A model generated the notes under the pieces. It was not told the origin of the DNA, did no database searches, and was given only the letters and a program-made list of their open reading frames with translations. A program made the translations under genes and the position numbers. A stretch of DNA of 47,010 nt, from assembly GCA_023383035.1 (NCBI GenBank), contig JAHDYE010000001.1, forward strand, positions 1 to 47,010, given 5' to 3'. Positions 1 through 10,449 of this stretch are shown here, piece after piece (positions within the stretch are counted from its first letter, which is position 1; each line of letters begins with the position of its first letter). The stretch comes from Burkholderiaceae bacterium (lineage in GTDB: Bacteria; Pseudomonadota; Gammaproteobacteria; Burkholderiales; Burkholderiaceae_E).

Positions 1-2
1 AC

Positions 3-101
3 GTCTTCGAGGTGCTGATGGACGCCGTGCGCGTGTGCTCGCTCGGCCAGATCACCAACGCGCTCTTCGAGGTCGGCGGGCAGTATCACAGGAGCGTGTA
101 G
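3..101 (+). CDS. C-terminal fragment of an upstream CDS of unknown function (truncated by window start)
   Basis: Open frame from base 3 reads VFEVLMDAVRVCSLGQITNALFEVGGQYHRSV* and stops at 99-101, tail to tail with livF. Confidence 0.45.
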   Translation, partial: VFEVLMDAVRVCSLGQITNALFEVGGQYHRSV

Positions 102-116
102 GCGAGTCTCAATTTT

Positions 117-830
117 TCATACGCCGACCCACCTGGAGACGTAGTCCAGGTTGGCCCGGAAGCTCTGTGCATCGCCCTGCCAGACGATGCAGCCCTTCTC
201 GAGCACATAGTGCTGGTCCGCCAGCCGTGACAGCGGTTCCAGATTCTTGTCGATCACCAGCATCGCCAGGCCCTCACCTTTCAATATCTCGAGGCATGTC
301 CAGATCTCGAGTCGGATAAGCGGCGCCAGGCCTTCGGTGGCTTCGTCCAGGATCAGCAGGAGCGGGTTGGTCATCAGTGCGCGACCAATGGCAAGCATCT
401 GCTGCTCGCCGCCGGAAAGATTGGCGCCGGCATTGCTGCGTCGTTCCCGTAGTCGGGGGAACATCGAATAGACACGCCCCAGCGTCCAGGGTGCCGTCGC
501 CCCATGTCGGTTGGCAGCGCCACAAACCAGGTTCTCCTCGACAGTCAGGTTGGGAAAGATCGAGCGGCCCTCGGGCACCAGACCGATCCCGCAGCGCGCG
601 ATGCGCCAGTCGGGCAGGTCGGTGATGTCGGTTCCGGCGAAACGGATGCGGCCGGCTCGGGCCTTGATGCGCCCGGTCAGCGTCTTGACAATGGTCGACT
701 TGCCCATGCCGTTGCGCCCGATCAGCGTCGCGACGCGGCCGCGCGAAATCTCGATCGAGACCTTTCGCAGCACCTGTACCAGGCCATAGCCGGACTCGAT
801 GCCTTCGACTTCCAACAAGGGCGATCTCAC
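117..830 (-). CDS. livF: Branched-chain amino acid-type ABC transporter ATP-binding protein (LivF-like)
   Basis: 237 aa; Walker A GRNGMGKST, signature LSGGEQQMLAIGRAL, Walker B LLILDEATEGLAP; LivFGMH gene order. Confidence 0.93.
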   Translation of the reverse strand: MRSPLLEVEGIESGYGLVQVLRKVSIEISRGRVATLIGRNGMGKSTIVKTLTGRIKARAGRIRFAGTDITDLPDWRIARCGIGLVPEGRSIFPNLTVEENLVCGAANRHGATAPWTLGRVYSMFPRLRERRSNAGANLSGGEQQMLAIGRALMTNPLLLILDEATEGLAPLIRLEIWTCLEILKGEGLAMLVIDKNLEPLSRLADQHYVLEKGCIVWQGDAQSFRANLDYVSRWVGV

Positions 831-1594
831 ATTGCCCCCTGCCCGTCTCCCAGATAGGCCTCCCGCACCGACTTGTCGCCGCGCATCGCATCTGGCGAGC
901 CGCTGGCGATGGGCCGCCCCGCCACCAGCACCGTCAAACGGTCCGCCAGTGAAAACACCGCGTCCATGTCGTGCTCCACGAGCACGATGGTGTAGTGTCC
1001 TTTGAGCCGGGCCAGCAACGCCACCATTTCATCGGCTTCGGCTCCGCTCATGCCCGCGAGCGGCTCATCGAGCAGCATGATGCGGGGTTCGAGCGCCAGC
1101 ACCATTGCCAGTTCCAACTGTCTGCGCGCTCCATGAGCAAGAGTATGTACGCGGGAGTCGGCTTCACCCGCCAGGCCGACCAGTTCGAGCGCATCACGCG
1201 CAGGCGATATCAGGCGCTGATCTTGTCGAGTGTCCCGGAAAAACGAGAAGCTGTGTCCTTCCCTGGCCTGTACGGCAAGCATCACGTTCTGCAGCGCGCT
1301 GAACGGCGGGAAGACCGAAGTAATCTGATACGAGCGCACCAGTCCTCGCTGAGCCCGCTCGTGCACACTCAACCGGGTGATCTCCTGGCCTTCGAAGAAT
1401 ATATGCCCCTGGCTGGGCTGCAATTCACCGGCAAGCAGGTTGATGAGCGTCGTCTTACCCGCGCCGTTGGGCCCGATAAGGGCGTGCAGCTCACCCACGG
1501 AGAACTTGAGATCCGTACGATCGGTAGCGATGACGCCTCGAAAATGCTTGACCAGGCCGTGCACGCTCAGCACGGCGCTCTTCTTCGCATTCAT
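827..1594 (-). CDS. livG: Branched-chain amino acid-type ABC transporter ATP-binding protein (LivG-like)
   Basis: 255 aa; GPNGAGKTT Walker A, LAHGARRQLELAMVLALEPRIMLLDEPLAGM; overlaps livF by 4 bp. Confidence 0.93.
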   Translation of the reverse strand: MNAKKSAVLSVHGLVKHFRGVIATDRTDLKFSVGELHALIGPNGAGKTTLINLLAGELQPSQGHIFFEGQEITRLSVHERAQRGLVRSYQITSVFPPFSALQNVMLAVQAREGHSFSFFRDTRQDQRLISPARDALELVGLAGEADSRVHTLAHGARRQLELAMVLALEPRIMLLDEPLAGMSGAEADEMVALLARLKGHYTIVLVEHDMDAVFSLADRLTVLVAGRPIASGSPDAMRGDKSVREAYLGDGQGAM

Positions 1595-2583
1595 CGCGGT
1601 TCCCTCGCTGAGCGCAAGCTACCGAGCAGACCGCGCTCCAGCGACAGCGTAACCGCTACGATGAATACGCCGACCAGTGCCAGCCGGTAATCGCTGAACG
1701 CGGTGCCCAGGCCGCCGACCAGCGGCAGATTCATGCTCGATAAGGCCTCCTCCAGCAGGAGCAGCACGGCGGCGCCAACTATGGGACCAGCCAGCGTTCC
1801 CATGCCCCCCAGGACGACGATCACGATCAGCTCGCCCGACAGCGTCCACTGCATGTACGACGGAGAGACGAAGTTGGTGAGATTCGCCAGAAGCACGCCC
1901 GCCAGCGAGGCTATCTGCGCCGACAGCACATAGGCAAGCAGGCGATAGCGAAAGCATGCAAAGCCCATCGCGGCCATGCGCCGCTCGTTGACGCGTGTGC
2001 CTTGCAGCACCATGCCGAAGCGCGAGTGAACCAGCCGTGACATGCCGAACAGCACCGCCAACAGGCACCCCAGTACCAAATAGTAGAAGCCTGTCTCGTT
2101 CGCGAGATCCAGCAGGCCGAAGTCGCTACGCGCATCGATCTGCAGCCCATCCGCGCCGCCATAATCCCTGGCGCCGACGGCAACGGAATAGACCATCTGG
2201 GCGAAGGCCAGCGTGATCATGATGAAGGCCATTCCGCTCGTGCGGAGCACCACGGCACCGACCGCTGCAGCAACCAGAGAATTCACCAGCAGCGCCACGC
2301 CCAGATGCGCCCAGCCGCTGGTTATGCCGTGCACCGACGACACCCCTACCGCGTACGCACCCAGTCCCACGTAAAGCGCATGGCCAAAGCTCACCATGCC
2401 GCCGTAGCCCAGCACCAGATTGAGTCCGACCGCAGCGAGCGCCAGGATCATGATGCGGCTGACCAGGCTGAGGTAGTAGGGTTCGTCGATGATTCGAACG
2501 GCCAAGGGAACGAACACCAGCAGAACCAGCACCGCCGACGTGCACCATTCCCGAGGGCCGAAGAAGCGAAGTGGATCAACCAT
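1591..2583 (-). CDS. livM: Branched-chain amino acid-type ABC transporter permease (LivM-like)
   Basis: 330 aa hydrophobic; AVGLNLVLGYGGMVSFGHALYVGLGAY motif. Confidence 0.92.
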   Translation of the reverse strand: MVDPLRFFGPREWCTSAVLVLLVFVPLAVRIIDEPYYLSLVSRIMILALAAVGLNLVLGYGGMVSFGHALYVGLGAYAVGVSSVHGITSGWAHLGVALLVNSLVAAAVGAVVLRTSGMAFIMITLAFAQMVYSVAVGARDYGGADGLQIDARSDFGLLDLANETGFYYLVLGCLLAVLFGMSRLVHSRFGMVLQGTRVNERRMAAMGFACFRYRLLAYVLSAQIASLAGVLLANLTNFVSPSYMQWTLSGELIVIVVLGGMGTLAGPIVGAAVLLLLEEALSSMNLPLVGGLGTAFSDYRLALVGVFIVAVTLSLERGLLGSLRSAREPR

Positions 2584-3496
2584 ATTTCGGCGGGAAGAGA
2601 CCTTGCGGGCGCAGCACCAATACAGCGGCCATCACGAGATAAATCAGCATCGACGAGATCGCCGGACCGATGGCCTGCGCGAGCGAGCGGTCCAGCAACT
2701 CGCGCAGCAGCATCGGCAACAGAGTGCGGCCCAGCGTGTCGATCACGCCTACCATGAGGGCGCCGTAGAAGGCGCCGCGGACCGAGCCGATGCCGCCGGT
2801 AACGATGACCACCAACGTCATGATCAGGATCGGCTCACCCATGCCCGGCTGCACCGACGACAACGGCGCGGCCATCGAGCCGGCCAGCGCGGCGAGCATT
2901 GCACCGAGCCCGATGACAATGCTGTTGAGCCGCTGCACATTGACGCCCATCGAAGCCGTCATGGGAGCGTCCGAGGCCGCTGCTCGGATCAGGATACCCA
3001 GCCGCGTGCGGTGGATCAGAAGATACAACGCGACACCGACGAGCCCGCCAACCGCGATTACAATGAAGCGGTAGGACGGATACGGCAGGCCGAAGAGCAT
3101 CACGGGTTCCGATAACGCTGCCGGCACGTCCATCGATTTGGCCGACGGGCCCCATACCAAACGCACCAGTTCGTTGAAGATCATGATCATGCCCAGCGTC
3201 GCGAGTACCTGGGCCAAATGGTCGCGTCGATACACGCGACGCAGAACCACCCGTTCCGTGGCCAAACCCACCAGCAGCGTGGACACTATCGAGATCATCC
3301 CGGCTGCGAGAAAAGAGCCGGTCCGCTCGAATGTCACCACCGCCACGTAGGCACCCACCATGAACAGCGAACCATGCATAAGGTTCACGAAGTTCATGAT
3401 TCCCAGCACCAGCGTCAGCCCGGCCGCCAGCAGAAACAGCAACATGCCGAACTGCACGCCGTTCAGCAGTTGAACGAGAAGAAACGTGAAGCTCAT
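2576..3496 (-). CDS. livH: Branched-chain amino acid-type ABC transporter permease (LivH-like)
   Basis: 306 aa; LLNGVQFGMLLFLLAAGLTLVLGIMNFVNLMHGSLFMVGAY motif. Confidence 0.93.
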   Translation of the reverse strand: MSFTFLLVQLLNGVQFGMLLFLLAAGLTLVLGIMNFVNLMHGSLFMVGAYVAVVTFERTGSFLAAGMISIVSTLLVGLATERVVLRRVYRRDHLAQVLATLGMIMIFNELVRLVWGPSAKSMDVPAALSEPVMLFGLPYPSYRFIVIAVGGLVGVALYLLIHRTRLGILIRAAASDAPMTASMGVNVQRLNSIVIGLGAMLAALAGSMAAPLSSVQPGMGEPILIMTLVVIVTGGIGSVRGAFYGALMVGVIDTLGRTLLPMLLRELLDRSLAQAIGPAISSMLIYLVMAAVLVLRPQGLFPPKYG

Positions 3497-3536
3497 CGTG
3501 ACCCGCGAAACCGGGAAGCGGCAAGGAATTTCTGTC

Positions 3537-4715
3537 TCATTTCAGCGGGCACTTGGAAGCGTGCTCGTCCGTGAAGTCTTTCAATGAAGTAGCCACCGTC
3601 TTCAGGTTTACGCGTCCGTTGGCATCCAGCGCCACCTGTTGAATGAAATAGTCTTGCACCGGGAATTGATTGTTTCCGAAGCGGAACTTGCCTCGTACCG
3701 AGGCGAAGTCGGCCGCCTTGAGCGCCGCGCGCAATGCCTCCGCGTTCCCTACGTCTCCTCCGACCTTCGCGAGCGCCGAATCGATCAACTGAGCAGCGTC
3801 GTAGCTCTGTGCAGCGAACTGCGTGGGGATGCGGTTGTACTTGCGCTCGAAATCCTCGACGAAGCGGCGATTGGCGGCATTGTCGAGATCAGGGCCCCAA
3901 ACCGCACCGTTGTATGCGCCGAGCGCGGCGTGCTGAAGTGCCGGCAGGGTCGAACCGTCCACGGCCCCGACGGCGAGAAGCGGCGTGGTCTTCATCAAGC
4001 CCGCCTGATTGTATTGGCGCACGAAGTTGATGCCCATCGCGCCGGGGTAGAACACGAAGACTGCATCGGGCCTGGCGGCAGCAACCTGTGTCAACTCCGC
4101 CGAAAAGTCGATCGCATTCATGGCCGTATATATTTCGTCGACGATTTCGCCTTTGAAGGCGCGCCGAAAACCACCGAGGAAGTCCTTGCCAGCCTGATAG
4201 TTCGGTCCCAACATGAAAACTTTCTTGAACCCGCGCTGGTTGGCGTACTCGGCCTGGGCAACGGCTGTGGCATCCTGCTGGAACGAGGTAATGAACTGAT
4301 ACGCGCTGCATTGCGCGCCAGCAATCGGCGATGGGCCGCCTAACGAGCCGACGAGGAATACCTTGGCCTCTGTAACCGGCTTGTGAATCGCCATCATCAC
4401 ATTGGAGAAGGTGGCCCCCAGGACGATCGACACACGTTCTTTGTCGATCAGCTTCTTGACCAGTTGGACCGCCAACTCCGGTTTGAGCTGCGTGTCTTCC
4501 TTGATCACCTGCACCGATACGCCTCCGAGCTTGCCGCCGTTGCGTTCGACCAGCATCATGAAGCCGTCGTATTGGTCCTGGCCTAGTACTGCCTGCGGAC
4601 CAGACAGCTCGCCGATGAAACCGATCTTGACCGGTGTTTGCGCCGGTGCGGACAGAGCCGCTGGGACGACACAGGCGGTCAGCACGATCGCACTCAAGGT
4701 CTTTCGCATGTTCAT
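3537..4715 (-). CDS. ABC transporter substrate-binding protein (LivK/Peripla_BP_6 type)
   Basis: 392 aa, signal peptide, VKIGFIGELSGPQAVLGQDQYDGF; adjacent to livHMGF. Confidence 0.92.
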   Translation of the reverse strand: MNMRKTLSAIVLTACVVPAALSAPAQTPVKIGFIGELSGPQAVLGQDQYDGFMMLVERNGGKLGGVSVQVIKEDTQLKPELAVQLVKKLIDKERVSIVLGATFSNVMMAIHKPVTEAKVFLVGSLGGPSPIAGAQCSAYQFITSFQQDATAVAQAEYANQRGFKKVFMLGPNYQAGKDFLGGFRRAFKGEIVDEIYTAMNAIDFSAELTQVAAARPDAVFVFYPGAMGINFVRQYNQAGLMKTTPLLAVGAVDGSTLPALQHAALGAYNGAVWGPDLDNAANRRFVEDFERKYNRIPTQFAAQSYDAAQLIDSALAKVGGDVGNAEALRAALKAADFASVRGKFRFGNNQFPVQDYFIQQVALDANGRVNLKTVATSLKDFTDEHASKCPLK

Positions 4716-4876
4716 CGAATGTCTCCTGTTGGTTCTTTCCGAATGCGGGCTACCGAGGCGCCGAACTCCTGCGCATCGTCGAGTCGCCCATACCTCCTCG
4801 TAGTGCCGACAGAGCGTCTTCGCGCTCGTCCTTCATTCTTTCGATGCTCGTTGCCGCAAACTACGAGGCGAGGCCG

Positions 4877-5626
4877 TCAATGACGTGCCCAACCGCCATC
4901 GACGCAAAGCGTTTGTCCTGTTACAAACGCGGAATCGTCCGAAGCGAAAAACAGCAAGGGGCCCACCAGATCCGCGGGGGTCTGTTTACGCTTGATGCAT
5001 TGGGACGCCACCAACATGTCCCATGCCTGCAGCAGTTGGGGCGTTGCTTCCAAACCCTCTGTTTTGGTCAAACCGGGTGCGATGCAATTCATCGTAATTC
5101 CGAATTCACCGACTTCAGCAGCTAGGCTCCTGGTCAGCCCGATTACTCCGCCCTTCGTGGACACGTAGTGCGCGAAGTGGGGAACGCCCATAAAGAAAGT
5201 CGTGGAGGTAATCGTTACGATACGGCCATAACGCTGCGCCTTCATCTGCGGCAAGGCGGCCTTGATACAGAGAAATGTTCCGTCGAGATTGACACGTAAC
5301 ACTTTCTGCCAGTCATCGAGGCCGATCTGCTCGAACGACTGCATAGGATAGACGCCAGCATTATTGATCAGGATATCCAGGCGTCCGTACGCATCCAGCG
5401 TTCGCTCGACCATATTTCCGACATCTTTCTCGTTGGCGACATCGACTTTCATACCGATTCCGGTCCCGCCTGCCGCTTCGATTCTCTCCAGTGTGGGCGC
5501 CGCATCTTGTATGTCCGCCACCAGCACCTTTGCCCCCTGCGACGCGAGCGCGATGCTGAACTCCTTGCCTATTCCAGCGGCCCCTCCGGTAACGACCGCG
5601 ACGCGCCCCGCCAATCTTTCTTTCAT
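4877..5626 (-). CDS. Short-chain dehydrogenase/reductase, resembles (S)-1-phenylethanol dehydrogenase-type SDRs
   Basis: TGGAAGIG cofactor motif, NNAG, TSTT...YVSTK catalytic residues, VTGQTLCVDGGWARH C-terminus; start set at MKERLAGR (ORF runs to 5740). Confidence 0.88.
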   Translation of the reverse strand: MKERLAGRVAVVTGGAAGIGKEFSIALASQGAKVLVADIQDAAPTLERIEAAGGTGIGMKVDVANEKDVGNMVERTLDAYGRLDILINNAGVYPMQSFEQIGLDDWQKVLRVNLDGTFLCIKAALPQMKAQRYGRIVTITSTTFFMGVPHFAHYVSTKGGVIGLTRSLAAEVGEFGITMNCIAPGLTKTEGLEATPQLLQAWDMLVASQCIKRKQTPADLVGPLLFFASDDSAFVTGQTLCVDGGWARH

Positions 5627-5736
5627 GACCTCTCCTTCGACCGATAGTGTGTTGTACGACCGCGATTCGGCTGCATCCCTCGTTGTTCGCTCGCTCTCTG
5701 CAGACGGCACATGGAACACGGGCATCGACCCGTCTG

Positions 5737-7179
5737 TCACCTCCGTATCCCGGCGCCTCCCGGGTACAGATCGGTGATGGTCCCTTCCGCCGTTTCGGCC
5801 GCAAGCGCGAGAGTCTCTGCAAGCGTGGGATGCGGATGTATCGTCAGGCTGAGATCTTCGGTCGTGGCGCCCAGCTCTATCGCAACGGCCACTTCTCCGA
5901 GAAGCTCGCCCGCGTGCGATCCGACGATCCCCGCGCCTACGATCCGGTGCGTGGTCTTCTCCACAAGCAACCTGGTGAGTCCTTCGTCACGTCCCAGGCT
6001 GAGACTGCGTCCGCTTGCCGACCATGGGAATGCCGCCTTCTCCACCGCGATCCCGCGGGTCTTCGCGTCCGTCTCGGTCAAACCGATCCAGGCCACTTCC
6101 GGATCCGTGTAGGCAACGGCCGGAATTGCCGCTGCCTCGAACGATGCGACGTGGCCTGCCGCGACCTCGGCCGCGATTTTTCCTTGATGCGCCGCCTTGT
6201 GCGCGAGCATCGGCTCGCCCACGACGTCGCCGATGGCGAAAATGTGTGGAACGTTGGTGCGCTGGCGTTCGTCGACGGGAATGAACCCGGCCTCGTCGAC
6301 CTGCACCCCTGCTTTCGCGGCGCCGATCTCCTTCCCGTTCGGCTGTCGCCCGATCGCAACCAGCACCCGATCGAAGCACTGCCGCGACGCGGCCCCCGCG
6401 CCTTCCAGGTGGACTTTCAGCTCTTCCGCCAGCGCCTCGATCCGGATCACGCGGGTGCCGAGATATATGCCTTCGCAGCGCCTTTCCAGCCGCTTGCGCA
6501 ACGGTCGAACGAGATCTGCGTCCACGCCGGGAAGCAGCGCATTCGATAGCTCTACGATGGTCACGGTGGAGCCGAGCGCCGCATACACGCTCGCCATCTC
6601 GAGTCCGATGACGCCGCCGCCGACGACCAGCAAACGCGCGGGCACGTCTTCCAGGGCAAGTGCGCCCGTCGAATCGATGATGCGTGGATCGTCCGGAACG
6701 CCCGGCAGGGCCCTGGGCCGGGAACCGGCCGCGATGATCGCCCGATCGAACGAGATCCGTTGGACGCCTGCGGCGGTCTTCACATCGATTTGGTGCGGCG
6801 TCGAGAAGGCGCCTTCGCCCCGCACAACGGCCACCTGGCGCAGTTCCGCGAGCTGTTCGAGCCCTCTCGCGAGTCGGGCGACTACGCCCTCCTTCCACCT
6901 GCGCAGGCGCTCCACGGCGAGGCGGGGCGGTGCGAATTCAACCCCCGCCTCGCCGAGTTCCGCGGCCTCCGTGATGACTTTGGCCACGTGCAGCAGCGTC
7001 TTGGAGGGAATACAGCCCACGTTGAGGCAAACGCCGCCGAGCGTGGCGTGTCGCTCGATCAGCACCACCTGCTTTCCGAGATCGGCGGCCCGGAACGCGG
7101 CCGTGTAGCCGCCCGGGCCACCGCCGAGGACCACTACGTCCGCGTGTCGATGTACCGCATTGGGCACGCCCGCCGTCAT
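5737..7179 (-). CDS. lpdA: Dihydrolipoamide dehydrogenase (E3)
   Basis: GGGPGGYTAA, redox motif GGVCLNVGCIPSK, HPHPTLAE C-terminal motif; start MTAGVPN at 7179 overlaps E2 stop (ATGA). Confidence 0.93.
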   Translation of the reverse strand: MTAGVPNAVHRHADVVVLGGGPGGYTAAFRAADLGKQVVLIERHATLGGVCLNVGCIPSKTLLHVAKVITEAAELGEAGVEFAPPRLAVERLRRWKEGVVARLARGLEQLAELRQVAVVRGEGAFSTPHQIDVKTAAGVQRISFDRAIIAAGSRPRALPGVPDDPRIIDSTGALALEDVPARLLVVGGGVIGLEMASVYAALGSTVTIVELSNALLPGVDADLVRPLRKRLERRCEGIYLGTRVIRIEALAEELKVHLEGAGAASRQCFDRVLVAIGRQPNGKEIGAAKAGVQVDEAGFIPVDERQRTNVPHIFAIGDVVGEPMLAHKAAHQGKIAAEVAAGHVASFEAAAIPAVAYTDPEVAWIGLTETDAKTRGIAVEKAAFPWSASGRSLSLGRDEGLTRLLVEKTTHRIVGAGIVGSHAGELLGEVAVAIELGATTEDLSLTIHPHPTLAETLALAAETAEGTITDLYPGGAGIRR

Positions 7180-8429
7180 TCCTCGTCCCCGAAACCTTCG
7201 AGTGCCTCCTTGAGCGCCCCGAGGAATCGGCTTGCGACCACTCCGTCCGCGACGCGGTGGTCCACCGACAACGTCATGGTCGTCATCGGACAGATCGAGA
7301 TGGACCTTCCATCCGTCACGACGCGCGGTGCAACCTGTCCGACCGCAAGAATCGCCGCCTGCGGCGGATTGATGATGGCCACGAAGCTGTCCACGCCGAG
7401 CATGCCGAGATTCGATACGGTGAAGGTCCCGCCGTCGCAGTCGACGGCGGCAAGCTTCCTGTCGCGCGCCTTCGTGGCCAGCTCGCCCGTCCGGCTGGCC
7501 ATGCCGCGAACGCTCAGGCGGTCCGCCCGATGTATCACCGGAACGATCAGTCCTTCCTGCACCGCCGTCGCCATTCCGATGTTGACGTCGGCAAAAACGG
7601 TGATCTCGTCCCCGCTCAAGCTGGAGTTGAGCGCCGGAAACGCTTTCAGCGTGCGCGCTGCGGCCCACAGAACGAAGTCGTTGTAGGAAGGAATCGCCGT
7701 CTCCCCCCTTTCCTTCCAGGCTGCTCTTCTTTCCTGCACGCGGCGCATGTCCACGTGCATGCTGACGTAGAAATGCGGAGCCGCCTGCTTGCTCAGCGTC
7801 ATGCGCTCGCCGGTGGTTCGACGCATCGCGCTGAGTGCAATGCGCTCCTTCACCGCACGGATGTCGCTCTCCGGGAGAGGACTCGGGCGCGCCCGCGCTT
7901 CGGCGCCGGGTCCCCTCGCCGGCACTCCCGCCGGGCGCGAGGCCACCGCCCGCAGCACGTCGTCCGCGACGATGCGACCGTGCGGCCCGGTGCCGTTCAC
8001 CCCGGCGAGATCGACTCCGTTCTCCCTCGCGACCCGCCGTGCCGCCGGCGAGGAGCGCAAGGGCAACGCCTTCTCGTCGCGACGCGCGTGCGCCACGACC
8101 GCCTTCTCCTGCATCGAGACGCGTCTTTCGGCGTCGGCTTCGACACGGATGGCGGGTCGGGGTTGTTCGCCGGCCGCCGCGGTGGGCGCATCGCCTTCTG
8201 CGCCGAGCACCGCGAGCACGGTACCGACCGCGCAACTCTGCCCTTCGGCAACGAGAATCTGGCGCAGGATTCCCTCCGCCTCGGCCTCGACTTCCTGGAC
8301 CGTCTTGTCCGTCTCGATCTCGAGGATCGGTTCTCCCTTGCGAACCGCGTCCCCCGGGGCCTTGTGCCAGCGAACGACCGTGCCCTGGTCCATCGAGGGG
8401 CCGAGCTTCGGCATGAACACCTCGATCAT
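7176..8429 (-). CDS. Dihydrolipoamide acyltransferase (E2), single lipoyl domain
   Basis: N-terminal lipoyl motif EIETDKTVQEVEAEAEG; E3-binding and catalytic domains; DHRVADG catalytic motif. Confidence 0.92.
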   Translation of the reverse strand: MIEVFMPKLGPSMDQGTVVRWHKAPGDAVRKGEPILEIETDKTVQEVEAEAEGILRQILVAEGQSCAVGTVLAVLGAEGDAPTAAAGEQPRPAIRVEADAERRVSMQEKAVVAHARRDEKALPLRSSPAARRVARENGVDLAGVNGTGPHGRIVADDVLRAVASRPAGVPARGPGAEARARPSPLPESDIRAVKERIALSAMRRTTGERMTLSKQAAPHFYVSMHVDMRRVQERRAAWKERGETAIPSYNDFVLWAAARTLKAFPALNSSLSGDEITVFADVNIGMATAVQEGLIVPVIHRADRLSVRGMASRTGELATKARDRKLAAVDCDGGTFTVSNLGMLGVDSFVAIINPPQAAILAVGQVAPRVVTDGRSISICPMTTMTLSVDHRVADGVVASRFLGALKEALEGFGDEE

Positions 8430-9397
8430 TTCAGGACCTCGCGCACGGCCGCGACGATTCTGTCTTCATCGGGATCGATGTGCTTCTCGAGCGGAGGGCT
8501 GAAGGGAACCGGGACATCCGGCGTCACCACGCGCCGGATCGGGGCTTTCAGGTACTCGAATCCCTCTTCGGCGACGAGCGCGGCCAGTTCCGAGCCGACG
8601 CCGCAGCTGCGGTGGCCTTCGTCGGCAATCACCACGCGGCCCGTCCGGGCGATCGAGCGCAGCATCGTCTCCTTGTCCAGCGGTACCAGGGTGCGCAGGT
8701 CGATGACTTCGACCGCGATTTTCTCGGCTGCCAGCCGATCCGCCGCGTGAAGCGCCCGCTGGACCATGTAGGAGGTCGCCACGATCGTCACGTCGGCACC
8801 GGCCCGCGCGACGTTTGCCTTGCCCAGGGGAATCGCCGGGCATTCATCGGGCACGGGGCCGACGAGCTCGAAGAGTTTCACGTGATCGACGAAAATGGTC
8901 GGGTTGTCGCTGGCCACGGCCGCCTTGAGCAGGCCTTTCACGTCCTGCGGGGATGCAGGCAGCACGATCTGAAGGCCCGGAGTGTTCCAGAGCATGGCCT
9001 GCGGGCTGTGGGAATGCTGCGCGGCGCCGCCGCCGCGAATGCCGTGCAGGATGTGGAAGACGACGGGCACCTTGATCTGGCCGCCGGACATGTAGTGCGC
9101 GTTGGCGGCCTCATTGGCGATCTGCGAGAACGCCTGGAACAGGAAGCTGGACGTGGCGACATCCACGATCGGGCGTTCGCCTGCCATGGCTGCGCCGATG
9201 CCCAGGCCGCAATACGCCGCCTCGGAGATGGGGGGATCGAAGGTGCGATCGGGGTACTTCTCCTGGAGGCGGGTCAGCAGCACGCGCCGTGGACTCAAGC
9301 CCAGGAAATAGCTCCCGATCAGCGATACCCTGGCGTCGCCTGCCATGATTTCGTCGAGGGCTTCGACCATGGCTTCGGCGTAAGTGATCTCTCTCAT
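8426..9397 (-). CDS. 2-oxoacid (pyruvate/acetoin-type) dehydrogenase E1 beta subunit, copy 1
   Basis: 323 aa transketolase-like Pyr domain, PISEAAY, DLRTLVPLDKETMLRSIARTGRVVIADE. Confidence 0.92.
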   Translation of the reverse strand: MREITYAEAMVEALDEIMAGDARVSLIGSYFLGLSPRRVLLTRLQEKYPDRTFDPPISEAAYCGLGIGAAMAGERPIVDVATSSFLFQAFSQIANEAANAHYMSGGQIKVPVVFHILHGIRGGGAAQHSHSPQAMLWNTPGLQIVLPASPQDVKGLLKAAVASDNPTIFVDHVKLFELVGPVPDECPAIPLGKANVARAGADVTIVATSYMVQRALHAADRLAAEKIAVEVIDLRTLVPLDKETMLRSIARTGRVVIADEGHRSCGVGSELAALVAEEGFEYLKAPIRRVVTPDVPVPFSPPLEKHIDPDEDRIVAAVREVLK

Positions 9398-9409
9398 GTC
9401 GCAGCCCCT

Positions 9410-10432
9410 TCAGGCGAATACATCTTCGAGGGCTGCCTCGGGCGGCGGATAGGAACTGTCCACGGCGAGGATGCAGGCCTGGGCCACCACCTCGCGAACT
9501 TCGCTGTCGATCGACAACAGAAGGCCGCGCGTCGCATGCTTGCCTTCGAGCAGATCGCGGGTGAAGCGCAACAAGGCGTCCTGCTCGCCATGCCATACGG
9601 CGTGCTGCTGCGGAATGCTGGACGGGTTCCAGGCGTACTCGAGCTTCATGACCCCGGTCACCAGGTCCGGCCAGAGCAGGCTCGTGCCAGGCCAACGTAC
9701 CGTGCGCGTTTCGATGAAGGTGGGTCCGTCACCGCTGCGGGCCCGGGCGATCGCCTCCTGAACAGCTCGATGGACCTCCCCGGCATCCGTTCCGTCGACC
9801 GATACCGCCGGAACCCCGAACACCCTCGCCAGGTCGCCAAGGTCGCGCGCTGCGATGGTGGATCCGGGATACTCGCCGGCTTTCTGTCCCAGGGCGCCCA
9901 GGCTGTTGTTCTCGCACAGGTAGATCACCGGCAGGCCCCATAGGGCAGCGATATTGATGGATTCGTAGAAGACGCCCTCTTCCAGCGCGCCGTCGCCGAA
10001 GAAGCACAGATTGATGGCGTCCGTGCCGCGCCGCTTGGCTGCGAACGCGGCGCCAAGGGCCAGAGGCAGAGTGCCTCCGACGAGCGCCGACGTGCTCAGG
10101 AAGCCGAGCTCGCGGGCGGTCAGATGCAGGGTGCCGCCTTTTCCCTTGTTGTATCCGGTGGCCTTTCCCATGATCTCCGCCATCAGCCGCCACGGGTGTG
10201 CTCCACGCGCGAGCAGATGGCCGTGATTGCGATGGGTCGTGAAGATCGTGTCGTCAGGCCGCAGGAGCGAAACAGCGGGAGCCCCCGTGCATTCCTGCCC
10301 GATGTACACATGGAAGTGGCCGACGGACACTCCGGATTTCGTGACGAGGATCAGTTCCTCCTCGAAGCGACGCATGAGCAGCATCGTGCGGAACAGCTCC
10401 AGCAGGTGCTCGCGCGACAGGTTCGGCAGCAT
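9410..10432 (-). CDS. 2-oxoacid (pyruvate/acetoin-type) dehydrogenase E1 alpha subunit, copy 1
   Basis: 340 aa; ThDP motif FFGDGALEEGVFYESINIAALWGLPVIYLCENN. Confidence 0.92.
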   Translation of the reverse strand: MLPNLSREHLLELFRTMLLMRRFEEELILVTKSGVSVGHFHVYIGQECTGAPAVSLLRPDDTIFTTHRNHGHLLARGAHPWRLMAEIMGKATGYNKGKGGTLHLTARELGFLSTSALVGGTLPLALGAAFAAKRRGTDAINLCFFGDGALEEGVFYESINIAALWGLPVIYLCENNSLGALGQKAGEYPGSTIAARDLGDLARVFGVPAVSVDGTDAGEVHRAVQEAIARARSGDGPTFIETRTVRWPGTSLLWPDLVTGVMKLEYAWNPSSIPQQHAVWHGEQDALLRFTRDLLEGKHATRGLLLSIDSEVREVVAQACILAVDSSYPPPEAALEDVFA

Positions 10433-10449
10433 GCTTCTCCTCCTTCTGG

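Noticed and set aside
7180-8235. N-terminal extension of the 832-aa ORF ending in lpdA
   Set aside because: Arg/Gly-rich out-of-frame translation of E2; E3 homology begins at MTAGVPN (7179).
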